A stretch of DNA of 64,000 nt, taken from NCBI RefSeq assembly GCF_016862375.1, contig NZ_BOMV01000034.1, positions 62,001 to 126,000 on the forward strand, in the 5' to 3' direction. Of the stretch, positions 1 to 8,311 are shown piece after piece (the first letter of the stretch is position 1; the number at the start of each line of letters is the position of its first letter). This DNA comes from Paractinoplanes rishiriensis (GTDB lineage Bacteria; Actinomycetota; Actinomycetes; Mycobacteriales; Micromonosporaceae). A program made the translations under genes and the position numbers. The notes under the pieces are model-generated. The model had not been told where the DNA came from. It did not search any database and saw only the letters and a list, made by a program, of their open reading frames with translations.

Positions 1-466
1 CCAGCTTGATCGGGGTGGCCCCGCCGCGTCCGATCGAGCCGACCGCGTACACCAGCGCGGAGGCCGCGGCCGCGCCCAGGAAGCCGAACCACACGTATCC
101 GGTCAGGCTGGTGATCCCGAAGACGCTGATCGCGACGACGACGAACAGCGAGGCACCGAAGTTGACCCCGAGGATGCCCGGGTCGGCGAGCGGGTTGCGG
201 GTGACGCCCTGCACCACGGTGCCGGCCAGGCCGAGGGCCGCGCCGGCGAACAGGCCGATGAGGGTGCGCGGGAGGCGTACCTCGCTGACGATCAGCTCGT
301 CGCGGGTCGTCCCGCCCGGATTGGCCAGCGCCTCCAGCACCGTGCCGAACGGTACGGCCCGGGAGCCGACCACCAGGCTGAGCACGGCCGCGCACGCCAG
401 GGCCGCCGCGATCACCACCAGTCCGGTGGTGAGCGCGGCGGCCCGATGGTGGCGGGCGCTTGGCAC
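1..466 (-). CDS. Siderophore ABC transporter permease, FecCD family (3' end cut by window)
   Basis: About 155 N-terminal residues are visible, starting at a GTG two bases after the stop of the binding-protein gene, so the two are cotranscribed. The protein opens with a hydrophobic segment, then reads PFGTVLEAL, EVRLPRTLIGLFAGAALGLA and VTRNPLADPGILG; the R-L-P-R and N-P-L-A-D-P motifs are hallmarks of FecCD/BtuC-type permeases, which carry Fe-siderophores across the cytoplasmic membrane as dimers. Further transporter genes (second permease, ATPase) would be expected beyond the left edge but cannot be seen. The start is chosen by tight coupling to the upstream stop. Confidence 0.88.
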   Translation of the reverse strand, partial: MPSARHHRAAALTTGLVVIAAALACAAVLSLVVGSRAVPFGTVLEALANPGGTTRDELIVSEVRLPRTLIGLFAGAALGLAGTVVQGVTRNPLADPGILGVNFGASLFVVVAISVFGITSLTGYVWFGFLGAAAASALVYAVGSIGRGGATPIKL

Positions 467-468
467 CG

Positions 469-1467
469 TCAGCCGAGCGCCGCGGCGAGCAGCGGCGTGA
501 CCTTGTCGACCGCGTAGGACAGGCCGCCGACCGAACTGCTGGAGAACGCCGCCGAGATGTCGGCGTCGTCCATGTACGCGACGTGCCCGGCCTGCACCGA
601 CGGCACCGCCTGGAACAGCTTGTCGTTCTTGACGGTGTCCAGCGTCGCCTGGATCAGGAAGACCACCGTGAGGTCGGCGTCCAGCAGGTCGAGCTGTTCC
701 TGGGAGAGCTGGATGTAGAACGAGTTGGTCTTCTTGGCCTCGATCGCCGGCGCCGGAGTGAAGCCGAGCTTGGTGAGGAAGTCGACCCGGCCGTCGCCGG
801 TGACGTAGGCACCCCAGCCGTCGCCGGTGCGCACCGCGGCGGCCACGGTCTTGCCCTGGAACGCCGGGTTGGCGGCGGCCGCGGCGGCGAACTTGGCGTC
901 CAGGTCGGACTTGAGCCTGGCCGCCTCGGCCTGCTTGCCGAGCGCCTTGCCGGCCATGTCGAGCTGCTGCTCCCAGGTGGTCAGGTACTGCTCGGCGCCC
1001 TTCGGGATGCCGACCACCGGCACGCCGAGCTTGGCCAGCTGGTCGTGGCGGGCCTTGTCGCCGCTGGACCGGGTGTCCAGGATCAGGTCGGGCTTAAGCG
1101 CCGCCACCTTCTCCATGTCGAGCTCGAGGGTGCCGAGCAGCTCCGGCGGCGTCGTGTACCGGCCGGCGTTCCACGGGCCCTGTCCGTCGCCGCCGAGCGC
1201 CAGCCAGTCGGCCGCACCGACCGGCTGCACGCCGAGCGAGAGGGCCACGTCGGCGTCGCTCCAGCCGAGGGCGACCACCCGGGTGGGCTGCCGGTCGACG
1301 GTGACGTCGCCGAACGCGGTGGGGATGGTGACCGGGAACTGCGCCGAGGCGCCGGCCGACGGCGCGGTCGAGCCGGTGTCCCCAGTACCGGTGGTGGTGC
1401 AGGCGGCGGTCGTGAGGGCTACGCCGAGAAGGGCTACCGGCAGCAGCCGGCGAACGCGAGAAATCAT
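469..1467 (-). CDS. Iron-siderophore ABC transporter substrate-binding lipoprotein
   Basis: A 332-aa lipoprotein of the Fe-siderophore binding fold (Peripla_BP_2, FepB/FhuD-like). The N-terminus has basic residues, a hydrophobic core and a lipobox TAAC at about residue 23, followed by a Thr/Gly/Ser-rich linker. VALGWSDADVALSLGVQPVG and the segment around LKPDLILDTRSSG are typical of the family. It would sit on the outer face of the membrane and deliver ferric siderophore to the permease encoded 2 bp downstream. A GGAGC ribosome site precedes the ATG, and a DtxR/IdeR-type iron box lies 20 bp upstream, so iron-dependent repression is likely. The specific siderophore cannot be told from sequence. 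Confidence 0.92.
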   Translation of the reverse strand: MISRVRRLLPVALLGVALTTAACTTTGTGDTGSTAPSAGASAQFPVTIPTAFGDVTVDRQPTRVVALGWSDADVALSLGVQPVGAADWLALGGDGQGPWNAGRYTTPPELLGTLELDMEKVAALKPDLILDTRSSGDKARHDQLAKLGVPVVGIPKGAEQYLTTWEQQLDMAGKALGKQAEAARLKSDLDAKFAAAAAANPAFQGKTVAAAVRTGDGWGAYVTGDGRVDFLTKLGFTPAPAIEAKKTNSFYIQLSQEQLDLLDADLTVVFLIQATLDTVKNDKLFQAVPSVQAGHVAYMDDADISAAFSSSSVGGLSYAVDKVTPLLAAALG

Positions 1468-1487
1468 CTGTGACCAGCTCCAACGGC

Positions 1488-1506
1488 AAAGGTTAGGCTC
1501 ACCTAA
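1488..1506 (-). promoter_or_regulatory. DtxR/IdeR-type iron box
   Basis: Read on the minus strand, TTAGGTGAGCCTAACCTTT matches the DtxR/IdeR consensus TTAGGTTAGGCTAACCTAA at 15 of 19 positions, with the core AGGTnAGnCTnACC intact. It ends 20 bp before the ATG of the siderophore-binding lipoprotein, an expected place for Fe(II)-dependent repression. The match is seen in the sequence; the regulator is inferred. Confidence 0.85.
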
Positions 1507-1545
1507 CCCTCACGGTACCGCCCCGGCAAGCCGGAGCGGGACAGG

Positions 1546-2928
1546 TCACATGTCCAGCGTTCCGGCCAGGTGGGCGGCGGCGGCCACGGTGGCGGCGTAC
1601 TGGACCGCGACCAGGCGGCGGATCTCGATCGGCTCCAACTGAGCGGTGCGGGCGTCCTCGTCGAGCCAGGCCCCGTACCGCCGCTCGACCTCGGACAGCG
1701 CGCCGCGCACCGACGCCCGCACGTTGCCGACCGCGGCCTCGCCGCGCAGCGCGCGCAGCAGCACGCCGCCGTAGCGCAGTCGCCACTCGTGCACGTTGAG
1801 CGCCAGCGAGTTCGCCTCGGCGACGGTGGCCGGTCGCTGCGACGCGGACTCGGCGCTGCGGGCCAGCCGGGTGGTGGCGGCCTCGGCGAGCACCCCGGCG
1901 TAGAAGCGGGCGGCCCGCCAGAACGGCGCGGCCGGAGCAGCCAGATCCGGCTCCACCGCGGCGAGCGTACGCCCGAGCAACTCGGCCGCGTCGCCCATCG
2001 CGTGCGCGTTCGCGGCCAGCGCCTCGTGGTAGCCGATCCCGGCCGGCGAGGTGTCCGCGGCCCGTGGGTCGTACCAGTAGGGCAGCTCGCTGACCAGCAT
2101 GAGCGCACCCCACCGGCCGGCGTACCAGGTGGTGCTGCCGCCGCCGAAGGTCCACCGGCCACCGCGTTCGGTGATCCGTTGATAGACCTCCGGGAACGCG
2201 GTCGCCTCGTAGATCGCGTCGGCCAGCCGGACCAGGTCGGGCGCCTCCGGCTCACCCCGGTCCAGCGGGATGCCCAGATGTTCGGGCACCGCCTGGAGCA
2301 CCGGGTGCAGCACCGGCTCGGGCCGGCTCAGCCAGTAGTACGCGCCGCCCAGTTCACTGTTGTGCAGCGAGGCCACCAGTGCCGGCCGGTGCTCGTCGAT
2401 CAGCCGCATCAGCGCCTGCGTCTCCGGGATCGCGTCGTCGAAGTACGCGTCCTCGTGGTTGATCGGGAACGTCCACTCCACCTGGTCGGCGCCGGCCGGC
2501 CGGTAGAAGTGCCGGGCGTAGTGCGCCCGGGTGAACGGCCCGCGCAGCCAGCCCTCGTTGAGCCGCAGGCCGTCCGGGTCGGCGCAGTCCACGATCCGCC
2601 ACCGGTGCCCGAGCCGGTCGCGCAGCCCGGGATCGGCGCACAGCCGCTCGGCCAGGTGCAGCGCGGTGAGCCCGCCGATCGGCTCGTTCGGGTGCGGCAG
2701 CCCGAACACCAGCGCCTCCGGCCGGGCCGGCCCGGGTGCGTCGACGGTGAGGCACCAGAGCGGGTCGCCCTGCCGGGAACTGCCGCACCTGCGCAGCGTG
2801 CTGATGTCGGGGTACCGTTCGGCGATCCGGCGGAGCCCGGCGTGCAATTCGTCCACACCGGCAAAGACCCGGTGGGGCGGGACGGTGGTCAACTCGTCGA
2901 GGATCCAGGGTGGCAAGCATCCGATCAC
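1546..2928 (-). CDS. M14-family zinc carboxypeptidase
   Basis: A 460-aa protein of the M14 metallocarboxypeptidase family. The zinc motif HxxE is in GLPHPNEPIGG and the third ligand histidine in ASLHNSELGG; DCADPDGLRLNEGW and the HEDAYFDD segment are also typical of M14 proteins with a C-terminal extension. I see no signal peptide, so a cytoplasmic peptidase acting on small or modified peptides is likely; the substrate is unknown. The open frame runs further upstream to 3246, but that part overlaps the divergent peptidase gene, so I chose the GTG at 2928, which has AGGATGG just ahead of it. It stands alone, downstream of the iron-uptake promoter. Confidence 0.82.
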   Translation of the reverse strand: MIGCLPPWILDELTTVPPHRVFAGVDELHAGLRRIAERYPDISTLRRCGSSRQGDPLWCLTVDAPGPARPEALVFGLPHPNEPIGGLTALHLAERLCADPGLRDRLGHRWRIVDCADPDGLRLNEGWLRGPFTRAHYARHFYRPAGADQVEWTFPINHEDAYFDDAIPETQALMRLIDEHRPALVASLHNSELGGAYYWLSRPEPVLHPVLQAVPEHLGIPLDRGEPEAPDLVRLADAIYEATAFPEVYQRITERGGRWTFGGGSTTWYAGRWGALMLVSELPYWYDPRAADTSPAGIGYHEALAANAHAMGDAAELLGRTLAAVEPDLAAPAAPFWRAARFYAGVLAEAATTRLARSAESASQRPATVAEANSLALNVHEWRLRYGGVLLRALRGEAAVGNVRASVRGALSEVERRYGAWLDEDARTAQLEPIEIRRLVAVQYAATVAAAAHLAGTLDM

Positions 2929-3112
2929 CGTGCCATCCTGCGACAGATTCGCAGGTCGGGCCGGGTTTCGGTGAGTGCAAGCACAAGAACCCGCCAGTAC
3001 GTTGTCGGCTCCGCCGCTTGACGGCGGAACAGACCGTACTGAACCGGACACGGTCGGGAGAACGTATAAACAGCTGTCGATCTCTCCACCTGAGTGGAAG
3101 GGAAGGTCCCCG

Positions 3113-3886
3113 ATGGCCGACTGGGTCCTGATCCCCTGCTTGAAGGCGTTGTTCGCCGAGTTCAACCGGATCGCACCGCGCCGCGACAAAACCACCGACG
3201 GCAGCATCGGCGATCCCGCGCACCGGAACCGGGTCTCCGACCACAACCCGGACGAGACCGGCGCCGTGCCGATTCACGACGCCGACCGCGTCAACGAGGT
3301 CCATGCGATCGATGTCGACAAGGACCTCAACGAGAGCGACCTGACCATGGAGAAGGTCGTCCAGTTCCTGATCAACCGGTGCCGCAACGGCAGCGAGCGG
3401 CGGCTGCGCTACGTCATCTACAACAAGCGCATCTGGTCCGCCTCGTCCGGCTGGGTGCAGAAGTCCTACACCGGTGCCTCGCCACACACCGGGCACGCGC
3501 ACTTCTCCGCCTCGTACGACACGAACCTCGAAGCCAGCACGGCTTCCTGGCACCTGGAGGACATCCCGGTGGCACTCACCGCGGCCGACAAGGCCTGGAT
3601 AACCAACACGATCGCGACGCAGACCCAGAAGGCGATCGAGGCCAAGCTGGCCGAGATCGCCAAGGAGGTGCTGCTGGACTACCGGATCAACGGCACCCAG
3701 ACGCCCGGCTCCAGCTACCAGCGCAACCTGACCGACCTGACCGGCGACGTCTGGTTCGCCACCATGGTCGGCACCACCCGCGGCGGCGACCCACTGCCGC
3801 CGGACGGCGCGTTCTCGCAGATCATGCAGGACATCGCCGAACTGTCCGCCAAGGTGGACGAACTGGCGGCACGGCTGGACGGCTGA
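3113..3886 (+). CDS. M15-like D-Ala-D-Ala/endolysin-type peptidase
   Basis: A 257-aa protein. The first half has SDHNPDETG, then EVHAIDVDKDLN and finally HTGHAHFSAS: an H, a D and an HxH that fit the zinc ligands of M15-type LD/DD-peptidases and phage endolysins, which cut peptidoglycan stem peptides. The last ~80 residues are helical with heptad character (KAIEAKLAEIAKEVL; IMQDIAELSAKVDELAARL) and may mediate oligomerisation. No signal peptide is visible, which, with the endolysin-like architecture, suggests phage ancestry or non-classical export. The ATG is preceded by GGAAGG. The 184-bp gap to the divergent M14 gene holds the promoters, including a TATAAA-like hexamer near 3065. Confidence 0.72.
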   Translation: MADWVLIPCLKALFAEFNRIAPRRDKTTDGSIGDPAHRNRVSDHNPDETGAVPIHDADRVNEVHAIDVDKDLNESDLTMEKVVQFLINRCRNGSERRLRYVIYNKRIWSASSGWVQKSYTGASPHTGHAHFSASYDTNLEASTASWHLEDIPVALTAADKAWITNTIATQTQKAIEAKLAEIAKEVLLDYRINGTQTPGSSYQRNLTDLTGDVWFATMVGTTRGGDPLPPDGAFSQIMQDIAELSAKVDELAARLDG

Positions 3887-3949
3887 CCCCCGGCCGTCCT
3901 GTTTAGAGCAATATCGATGTCGTTGCACGGGTCGGATAGACAGAGCTGC

Positions 3950-6646
3950 ATGCGCAGACTACTGACGTCGGCCGTGCTCGCCATGGCCCTGGTGGTGGGT
4001 GCGGCCGGGCCCGCCCCGGCCGCACCGCCCGGGCCGGACGGGGCGCCGGTCGCCGGCTGGTCCGTCGTGGACGGGCGGCTGACCTGGACGTCCGGCAAGC
4101 CGGTGCCGCTCGCCGACGCCGCCGTGGAGTTCTGGTCGGGCGACCGGCGGCTGGGCCGGGCCAAGCCGCACCCGGACAGCCGCACCTTCAGCCTCGACCT
4201 GGCCAGCACCGCGGGGCTCGACAACCTCGGCGACCTCGAGGTGCGGGCCGGCGGCAAGCGGCTCGACCGGGCGGAGCCGCCGCGTACCACCTCCCGGAAG
4301 CAGGCGGTGCCCACCCCGCCGGCACCGCAGCCGGCGCATGGCGCCGACCCCGGCAAACCGGGCCCCTACCGGACGGTCACCGGCGAATACGACCTGCCCG
4401 GCGTCAAGCTCCCGGACTTCGGAGTCCCGGTCGAGATGCGCGGCGTCGTGGTGGCGCCGCGGGGCGCACCCGGCGCTCGCCCGCTCGCGCTGTTCCTGCA
4501 CGGCCGGCACCTGCTCTGCTATCGCGGGATGGACGAGGAGGTTCCGCAGGAGTGGCCCTGCCCGGCCGGCACCGACCCGCTGCCGAGCCACCGGGGCTAC
4601 ATCCAGGCGCAGCAGTTGCTGGCCTCGCAGGGGTACGTGACCGTGTCGATCTCGGCGAACGGCATCAACGGCCAGGACTACGCGGTCGAGGACGGCGGCG
4701 CCCAGGCGCGGTCGTCGCTGGTGCGGCTGCACCTGGCCAAGTGGGCGGAGTGGGCCGGAGCCGGCCGGGCCGGCGCGCCGGGGATCGCCCGGTCCGCGCC
4801 CCGGGCCGACCTGTCCAAGGTCTTCCTGATGGGCCACTCGCGCGGCGGCGAGGGCGTCAGCCGCGCCGCGATGGACAGCCTCACCCCGCCGCCGGCCGAC
4901 CGGGACGGCTACCGCGGCCCGGTCCGCTGGACCATCCGCGGCATGCTGCTGATCGGGCCGACCATCTTCGGCCAGAACCCGGTGCCGGACGTGCCGTCGG
5001 CGACCATCCTGCCCGGCTGCGACGGCGACGTGTTCGACCTGCAGGGCCAGCTGTTCGTGGACGAGACCCGCGGGGTGAGCCGGGGCCGGGCGCTGCACAG
5101 CGCGCTGTACTTCGTCGGCGCCAACCACAACTTCTTCAACACCGAGTGGACGCCGGGCCAGTCGGTGGCGCCCTCCTGGGACGACTTCGGCTCCACCGAA
5201 CCCGACCCGGTCTGCTCGCCGGGCACCCCGACCCGGCTGACCGCGGCCCAGCAGCAGACCGCCGGCGCCACCTACATCGCCGCCGCGGCCCGGCTGTTCG
5301 TCGGTGGCGACGACCGGATCCGGCCGCTGTTCGACGGCAGCGGCGTGCGGGCCCCGTCGGCCGGCCCGGCCCGGGTGCTCAGCCACGCACTCGGCGGTAA
5401 CCGCACCCCGGTGCTCGCGCCCGGCCCGTCGACGAAGGTGTCCGCCGGAGCCCGGATCTGCGAGCAGATCACCGACGACGCCGCGAAGTCCTGCATCGAC
5501 CCGCAGGACATGAACTCGCGGCTGGCGCACTTCGCCCAGATGTACCCGATCGTGCCCGAGCCCGGCCGGTACGCCGCCGAGCTCAGCTGGTCGGCGGCCG
5601 GCCGCCCGATCCGGCTCGCACCGGCCCGCCCGGTCTCCGTGGCCGGCAGCCGCGAGCTGGCGCTGCGGGTCATCGTGCCGCCGAACACGACCGGCACCCG
5701 ATTCGGCGTGACCGTGGTCGGCGCCGACGGCCGGCGGGCCGCACTCGGCGACGTGCGCATCGACGGGCTGCCGGGCACCGAGTGGACCACCTCGTACTGG
5801 GGCCAGGAGGTGCGGGTGCCGCTGACCGGTGCGCCCGGGCGGGTGGCCGCGGTCGAGTTCGTGCCGCGCAGCGGATCCGGCCGGGCCTGGGTGCTCGACG
5901 CCTGGGGCTGGTCGCCGGGCACGCCCGACCCCGCGCCGGTGGCGTTGCCGCGGCTGGACATCGGCAAGGTCCAGCCGGTCGAGGGCGACACCGGGAGCGC
6001 GACCTACGAGGTGCCGGTGTCGGTCACCGGGAGCGGCGGCGGCACGCTGCGGCTGTTCCTGACCGACAACGTCTCGTGGGTGACCCGGTCGTGGGTGGCC
6101 ACCGTGCGGCCGGGCCAGCGCACCATCGAGGTCCCGGTCGAGGTCACCGGCGACACCATCTACGGCGAGGGCGAGGGACAGCAGCTGACGGCCAAGGCCG
6201 AGAGCGGCTTCGTGGTCGGCGACTACGTGGGCGGTCTCGACGTGGTCAACGACGACCCGCGGCCGGGTGTGTCGGTGGCCGCGACGTCCGTACGGGTGGC
6301 CGAGGGCGCCCAGCTGACCTGGGAGGTCACCCTTTCGGCGCCGACCGAGACGGTGTACTTCGTGGTCACCGAGCCGCGGGCGCCGGCGTCCGGCGTCGAG
6401 CTGTCGACCCTGGACGTGGACCGCGCCTGGTTCGAGCAGAACGCGTGGCAGAGCGCCGACCCGGAGCGGCCGCTGTCCGCGACCTGGCTGGTGCCGTACC
6501 TCGGTTTCGCGCCGGGCGAGACCACCAACCCGTTCACCATCCCGACCGTCACCGACGACCGCACCGAACCGGACGAACTGGTCGAGCTGCACGCGATCGA
6601 CGAGTCCGGCCTGCCGGTGCTGACCGGCACCGTGACCGGCGGATAA
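3950..6646 (+). CDS. Secreted alpha/beta hydrolase with C-terminal Calx-beta-like repeats
   Basis: An 898-aa secreted protein. The signal peptide (MRRLLTSAV to the AAPP region) is followed by a short beta-rich domain, a Pro-rich linker, then an alpha/beta-hydrolase core with oxyanion region LFLHGRHLLC and nucleophile elbow GHSRGGEG (Ser about 297). A histidine in the GANHNFFN segment may complete the triad. The C-terminal ~250 residues resemble Calx-beta or cell-adhesion repeats (VQPVEGDTG; SVRVAEG; TDDRTEPDE). Substrate unknown; an esterase, lipase or dienelactone-hydrolase-like role is possible. I chose the ATG that gives a clean signal peptide over the open frame at 3917. Confidence 0.75.
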   Translation: MRRLLTSAVLAMALVVGAAGPAPAAPPGPDGAPVAGWSVVDGRLTWTSGKPVPLADAAVEFWSGDRRLGRAKPHPDSRTFSLDLASTAGLDNLGDLEVRAGGKRLDRAEPPRTTSRKQAVPTPPAPQPAHGADPGKPGPYRTVTGEYDLPGVKLPDFGVPVEMRGVVVAPRGAPGARPLALFLHGRHLLCYRGMDEEVPQEWPCPAGTDPLPSHRGYIQAQQLLASQGYVTVSISANGINGQDYAVEDGGAQARSSLVRLHLAKWAEWAGAGRAGAPGIARSAPRADLSKVFLMGHSRGGEGVSRAAMDSLTPPPADRDGYRGPVRWTIRGMLLIGPTIFGQNPVPDVPSATILPGCDGDVFDLQGQLFVDETRGVSRGRALHSALYFVGANHNFFNTEWTPGQSVAPSWDDFGSTEPDPVCSPGTPTRLTAAQQQTAGATYIAAAARLFVGGDDRIRPLFDGSGVRAPSAGPARVLSHALGGNRTPVLAPGPSTKVSAGARICEQITDDAAKSCIDPQDMNSRLAHFAQMYPIVPEPGRYAAELSWSAAGRPIRLAPARPVSVAGSRELALRVIVPPNTTGTRFGVTVVGADGRRAALGDVRIDGLPGTEWTTSYWGQEVRVPLTGAPGRVAAVEFVPRSGSGRAWVLDAWGWSPGTPDPAPVALPRLDIGKVQPVEGDTGSATYEVPVSVTGSGGGTLRLFLTDNVSWVTRSWVATVRPGQRTIEVPVEVTGDTIYGEGEGQQLTAKAESGFVVGDYVGGLDVVNDDPRPGVSVAATSVRVAEGAQLTWEVTLSAPTETVYFVVTEPRAPASGVELSTLDVDRAWFEQNAWQSADPERPLSATWLVPYLGFAPGETTNPFTIPTVTDDRTEPDELVELHAIDESGLPVLTGTVTGG

Positions 6647-6669
6647 CCCTCCGCAAGGCGATGGCCGCA

Positions 6670-6701
6670 GCGCTGCCCGGGTGAACTTTTCCGGGCAGCG
6701 C
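6670..6701 (+). terminator. Terminator hairpin
   Basis: A perfect 11-bp stem (GCGCTGCCCGG and its complement) around a 10-nt loop, 24 bp after the stop of the alpha/beta hydrolase. No U-tract follows, as is usual in high-GC actinobacteria. Confidence 0.8.
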
Positions 6702-6727
6702 CGCGCGCCTCCGTGACACTGTGTCTA

Positions 6728-6756
6728 TTGAAGATGGACGAACGGTGTCCTAGGTT
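6728..6756 (+). promoter_or_regulatory. Candidate housekeeping promoter for the M28 peptidase
   Basis: TTGAAG at 6728-6733 and TAGGTT at 6751-6756 are separated by 17 bp, matching the primary sigma-factor spacing. Transcription would begin around 6763, leaving a leader of about 65 nt before the ATG at 6828. Confidence 0.5.
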
Positions 6757-6766
6757 TCTTGCGATG

Positions 6767-6781
6767 TGATCGACACCCGTC
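6767..6781 (+). promoter_or_regulatory. Leader motif shared with the subtilisin gene
   Basis: TGATCGACACCCGTC recurs with one mismatch upstream of the S8 protease gene (11686-11700, minus strand). Here it lies 46 nt before the start codon. It may be an operator or leader element shared by two secreted peptidases; chance is not excluded. Confidence 0.3.
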
Positions 6782-6827
6782 TACGTAGCCGGATCGGCCG
6801 GGCGGGGAATGCACAAGGAGGAAACCA

Positions 6828-8243
6828 ATGGATTCGCGTGCCTCGAACGGCTCGCTCAGTCGGCGCAGAATGCTGACCATAGCTCTGGGTGGCGCGGCGA
6901 CGGTGGCCCTGCCGGCCCCGGCCTGGGCGGCGGACGACCTGCGTCCCGGAGCTGTCAACCTGCCCACCCTGACCGACAGCGACCGCCTGGTGGCGAAGCG
7001 GGTTTCCGCGGAGCGGGCGCTCAAGCATCTCAAGGTGCTCTCCCAGGACATCGGCCCACGCATCGGCGGCACCCGCTCCGAGCGCACCGCGGCGCACTAC
7101 ATCGCCGGTGTGCTCGACGACCTCGGCTACGAGGTGGAGCTCCAGCCGTTCGCGGTGGCCGACAAGTTCCTGGCCCAGCTGGACGCGCCGTTCGGGCTGC
7201 CGGACGACCTCTGCTGGCAGGCCGGCGCCTCGCCGCACGCGGCCCTGGACACCCGGGTCCGCGGCGACGTGGTGGACGTCGGCGCGGGCGCGCCGGAAAA
7301 CTACCCGGCGTCCGGTGTGACCGGCAAGATCGTGCTGATCGACTACGTGGCGACGACCCGCGAGCAGCTGGTCGCCACCGCGGTCGCCCAGGGCGCGGCC
7401 GGCGTCGTGTTCCTGCCGGCCGACCTGGTCGAGCCGCGCCGGGCCTCGGCGTTCAGCCCGACGCTGCCGGCCTCGGAGGCCAACCCGGTCGCCATCCCGG
7501 TGGTCGGCGTGGCCCAGGCGCAGAAGCACCGGCTGCGCGCGCTGCTCGCCCAGCGCCGGCTCATCCTGAGCATCTCGACCCGCGCGCACCGCGGCCTGAC
7601 CTCGCACAACGTGCTCGCCGAGGCACGCCGCCGAGGCCCGGTCGACCCGGCCCGCCCGGTGGTCATGGTGAGCGCGCACTACGACTCGGTGATCGGCGCG
7701 CCCGGCGCCAACGACGACGGCTCCGGCACCGTGCTGACCATGGAGGTGGCCCGCGTACTGCGCAAGCTGCCCACCGACGCCACCCTCCGCTTCGCGCTGT
7801 GGGGCTCGGAGGAGCAGGGCCTGATCGGCTCCCGCTACTACGTGGCGCAGCTGCCGCAGGCCGAGCGCGACCGGATCGTCTGCGTCTACCAGAACGACAT
7901 GGTGGCCACCAGCTGGGACCCGGCGACCCGCTACTGGCTGCTGTCGTTCACCGGCCAGCCCAACGCGGCCACCGACGGCGTCACGGCGGCCGCGATCCGC
8001 CTCGGCTACCAGCCGCAGATCTCGCCGGTCACCCTGCGCGGTGCCAGCGACCACCAGTCCTTCCAGGAGGTGGGCATCGCGGCGGCCAACTTCTCGTGGC
8101 GCGGCGAGGAGTCGCCGGCCCTGCTCGAGCCGCCGTACCACAGCCCCGAGGACACCATCGCCAAGAACATCAGCCTGGAGCGGCTCCAGGTCTCCCTCGA
8201 GCTGATCGGCTCCGCCGCCTACGCGACGGCGGGCCCCCGCTAG
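6828..8243 (+). CDS. Secreted M28-family zinc aminopeptidase
   Basis: A 471-aa protein with a Tat-like signal peptide (SRRRMLTIALGG to PAWAADD), so probably exported folded. A protease-associated (PA) domain occupies the middle, around KIVLIDYVATTREQL. The C-terminal M28 domain carries the metal-site motifs SAHYDSV, GANDDGSG and SEEQGLIGS, and a late ASDHQSF histidine: the usual di-zinc ligand set and general-base glutamate. It would release N-terminal amino acids from peptides outside the cell. A strong AAGGAGG ribosome site lies 6 nt before the ATG. Together with the neighbouring subtilisin it forms an extracellular proteolysis pair. Confidence 0.9.
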   Translation: MDSRASNGSLSRRRMLTIALGGAATVALPAPAWAADDLRPGAVNLPTLTDSDRLVAKRVSAERALKHLKVLSQDIGPRIGGTRSERTAAHYIAGVLDDLGYEVELQPFAVADKFLAQLDAPFGLPDDLCWQAGASPHAALDTRVRGDVVDVGAGAPENYPASGVTGKIVLIDYVATTREQLVATAVAQGAAGVVFLPADLVEPRRASAFSPTLPASEANPVAIPVVGVAQAQKHRLRALLAQRRLILSISTRAHRGLTSHNVLAEARRRGPVDPARPVVMVSAHYDSVIGAPGANDDGSGTVLTMEVARVLRKLPTDATLRFALWGSEEQGLIGSRYYVAQLPQAERDRIVCVYQNDMVATSWDPATRYWLLSFTGQPNAATDGVTAAAIRLGYQPQISPVTLRGASDHQSFQEVGIAAANFSWRGEESPALLEPPYHSPEDTIAKNISLERLQVSLELIGSAAYATAGPR

Positions 8244-8273
8244 ACACCAGCACTTCCGAAGGGCGGCGGTCAG

Positions 8274-8305
8274 GGGCCCGCGGACGACTGAACGTCCGCG
8301 GGCCC
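8274..8305. terminator. Bidirectional terminator hairpin
   Basis: A perfect 13-bp stem (GGGCCCGCGGACG with its complement) and a 6-nt loop ACTGAA lie exactly between the convergent M28 and S8 peptidase genes, so it can end transcription from both sides. Confidence 0.88.
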
Positions 8306-8311
8306 GTTCGG

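Noticed and set aside
1546..3246. Longer start for the M14 peptidase at 3246
   Set aside because: The extra 106 residues overlap the divergent peptidase gene and show no family match.
3959..6592. Long minus-strand frame opposite the alpha/beta hydrolase
   Set aside because: Arg/Gly/His-rich with no family pattern; shadow of the real gene.
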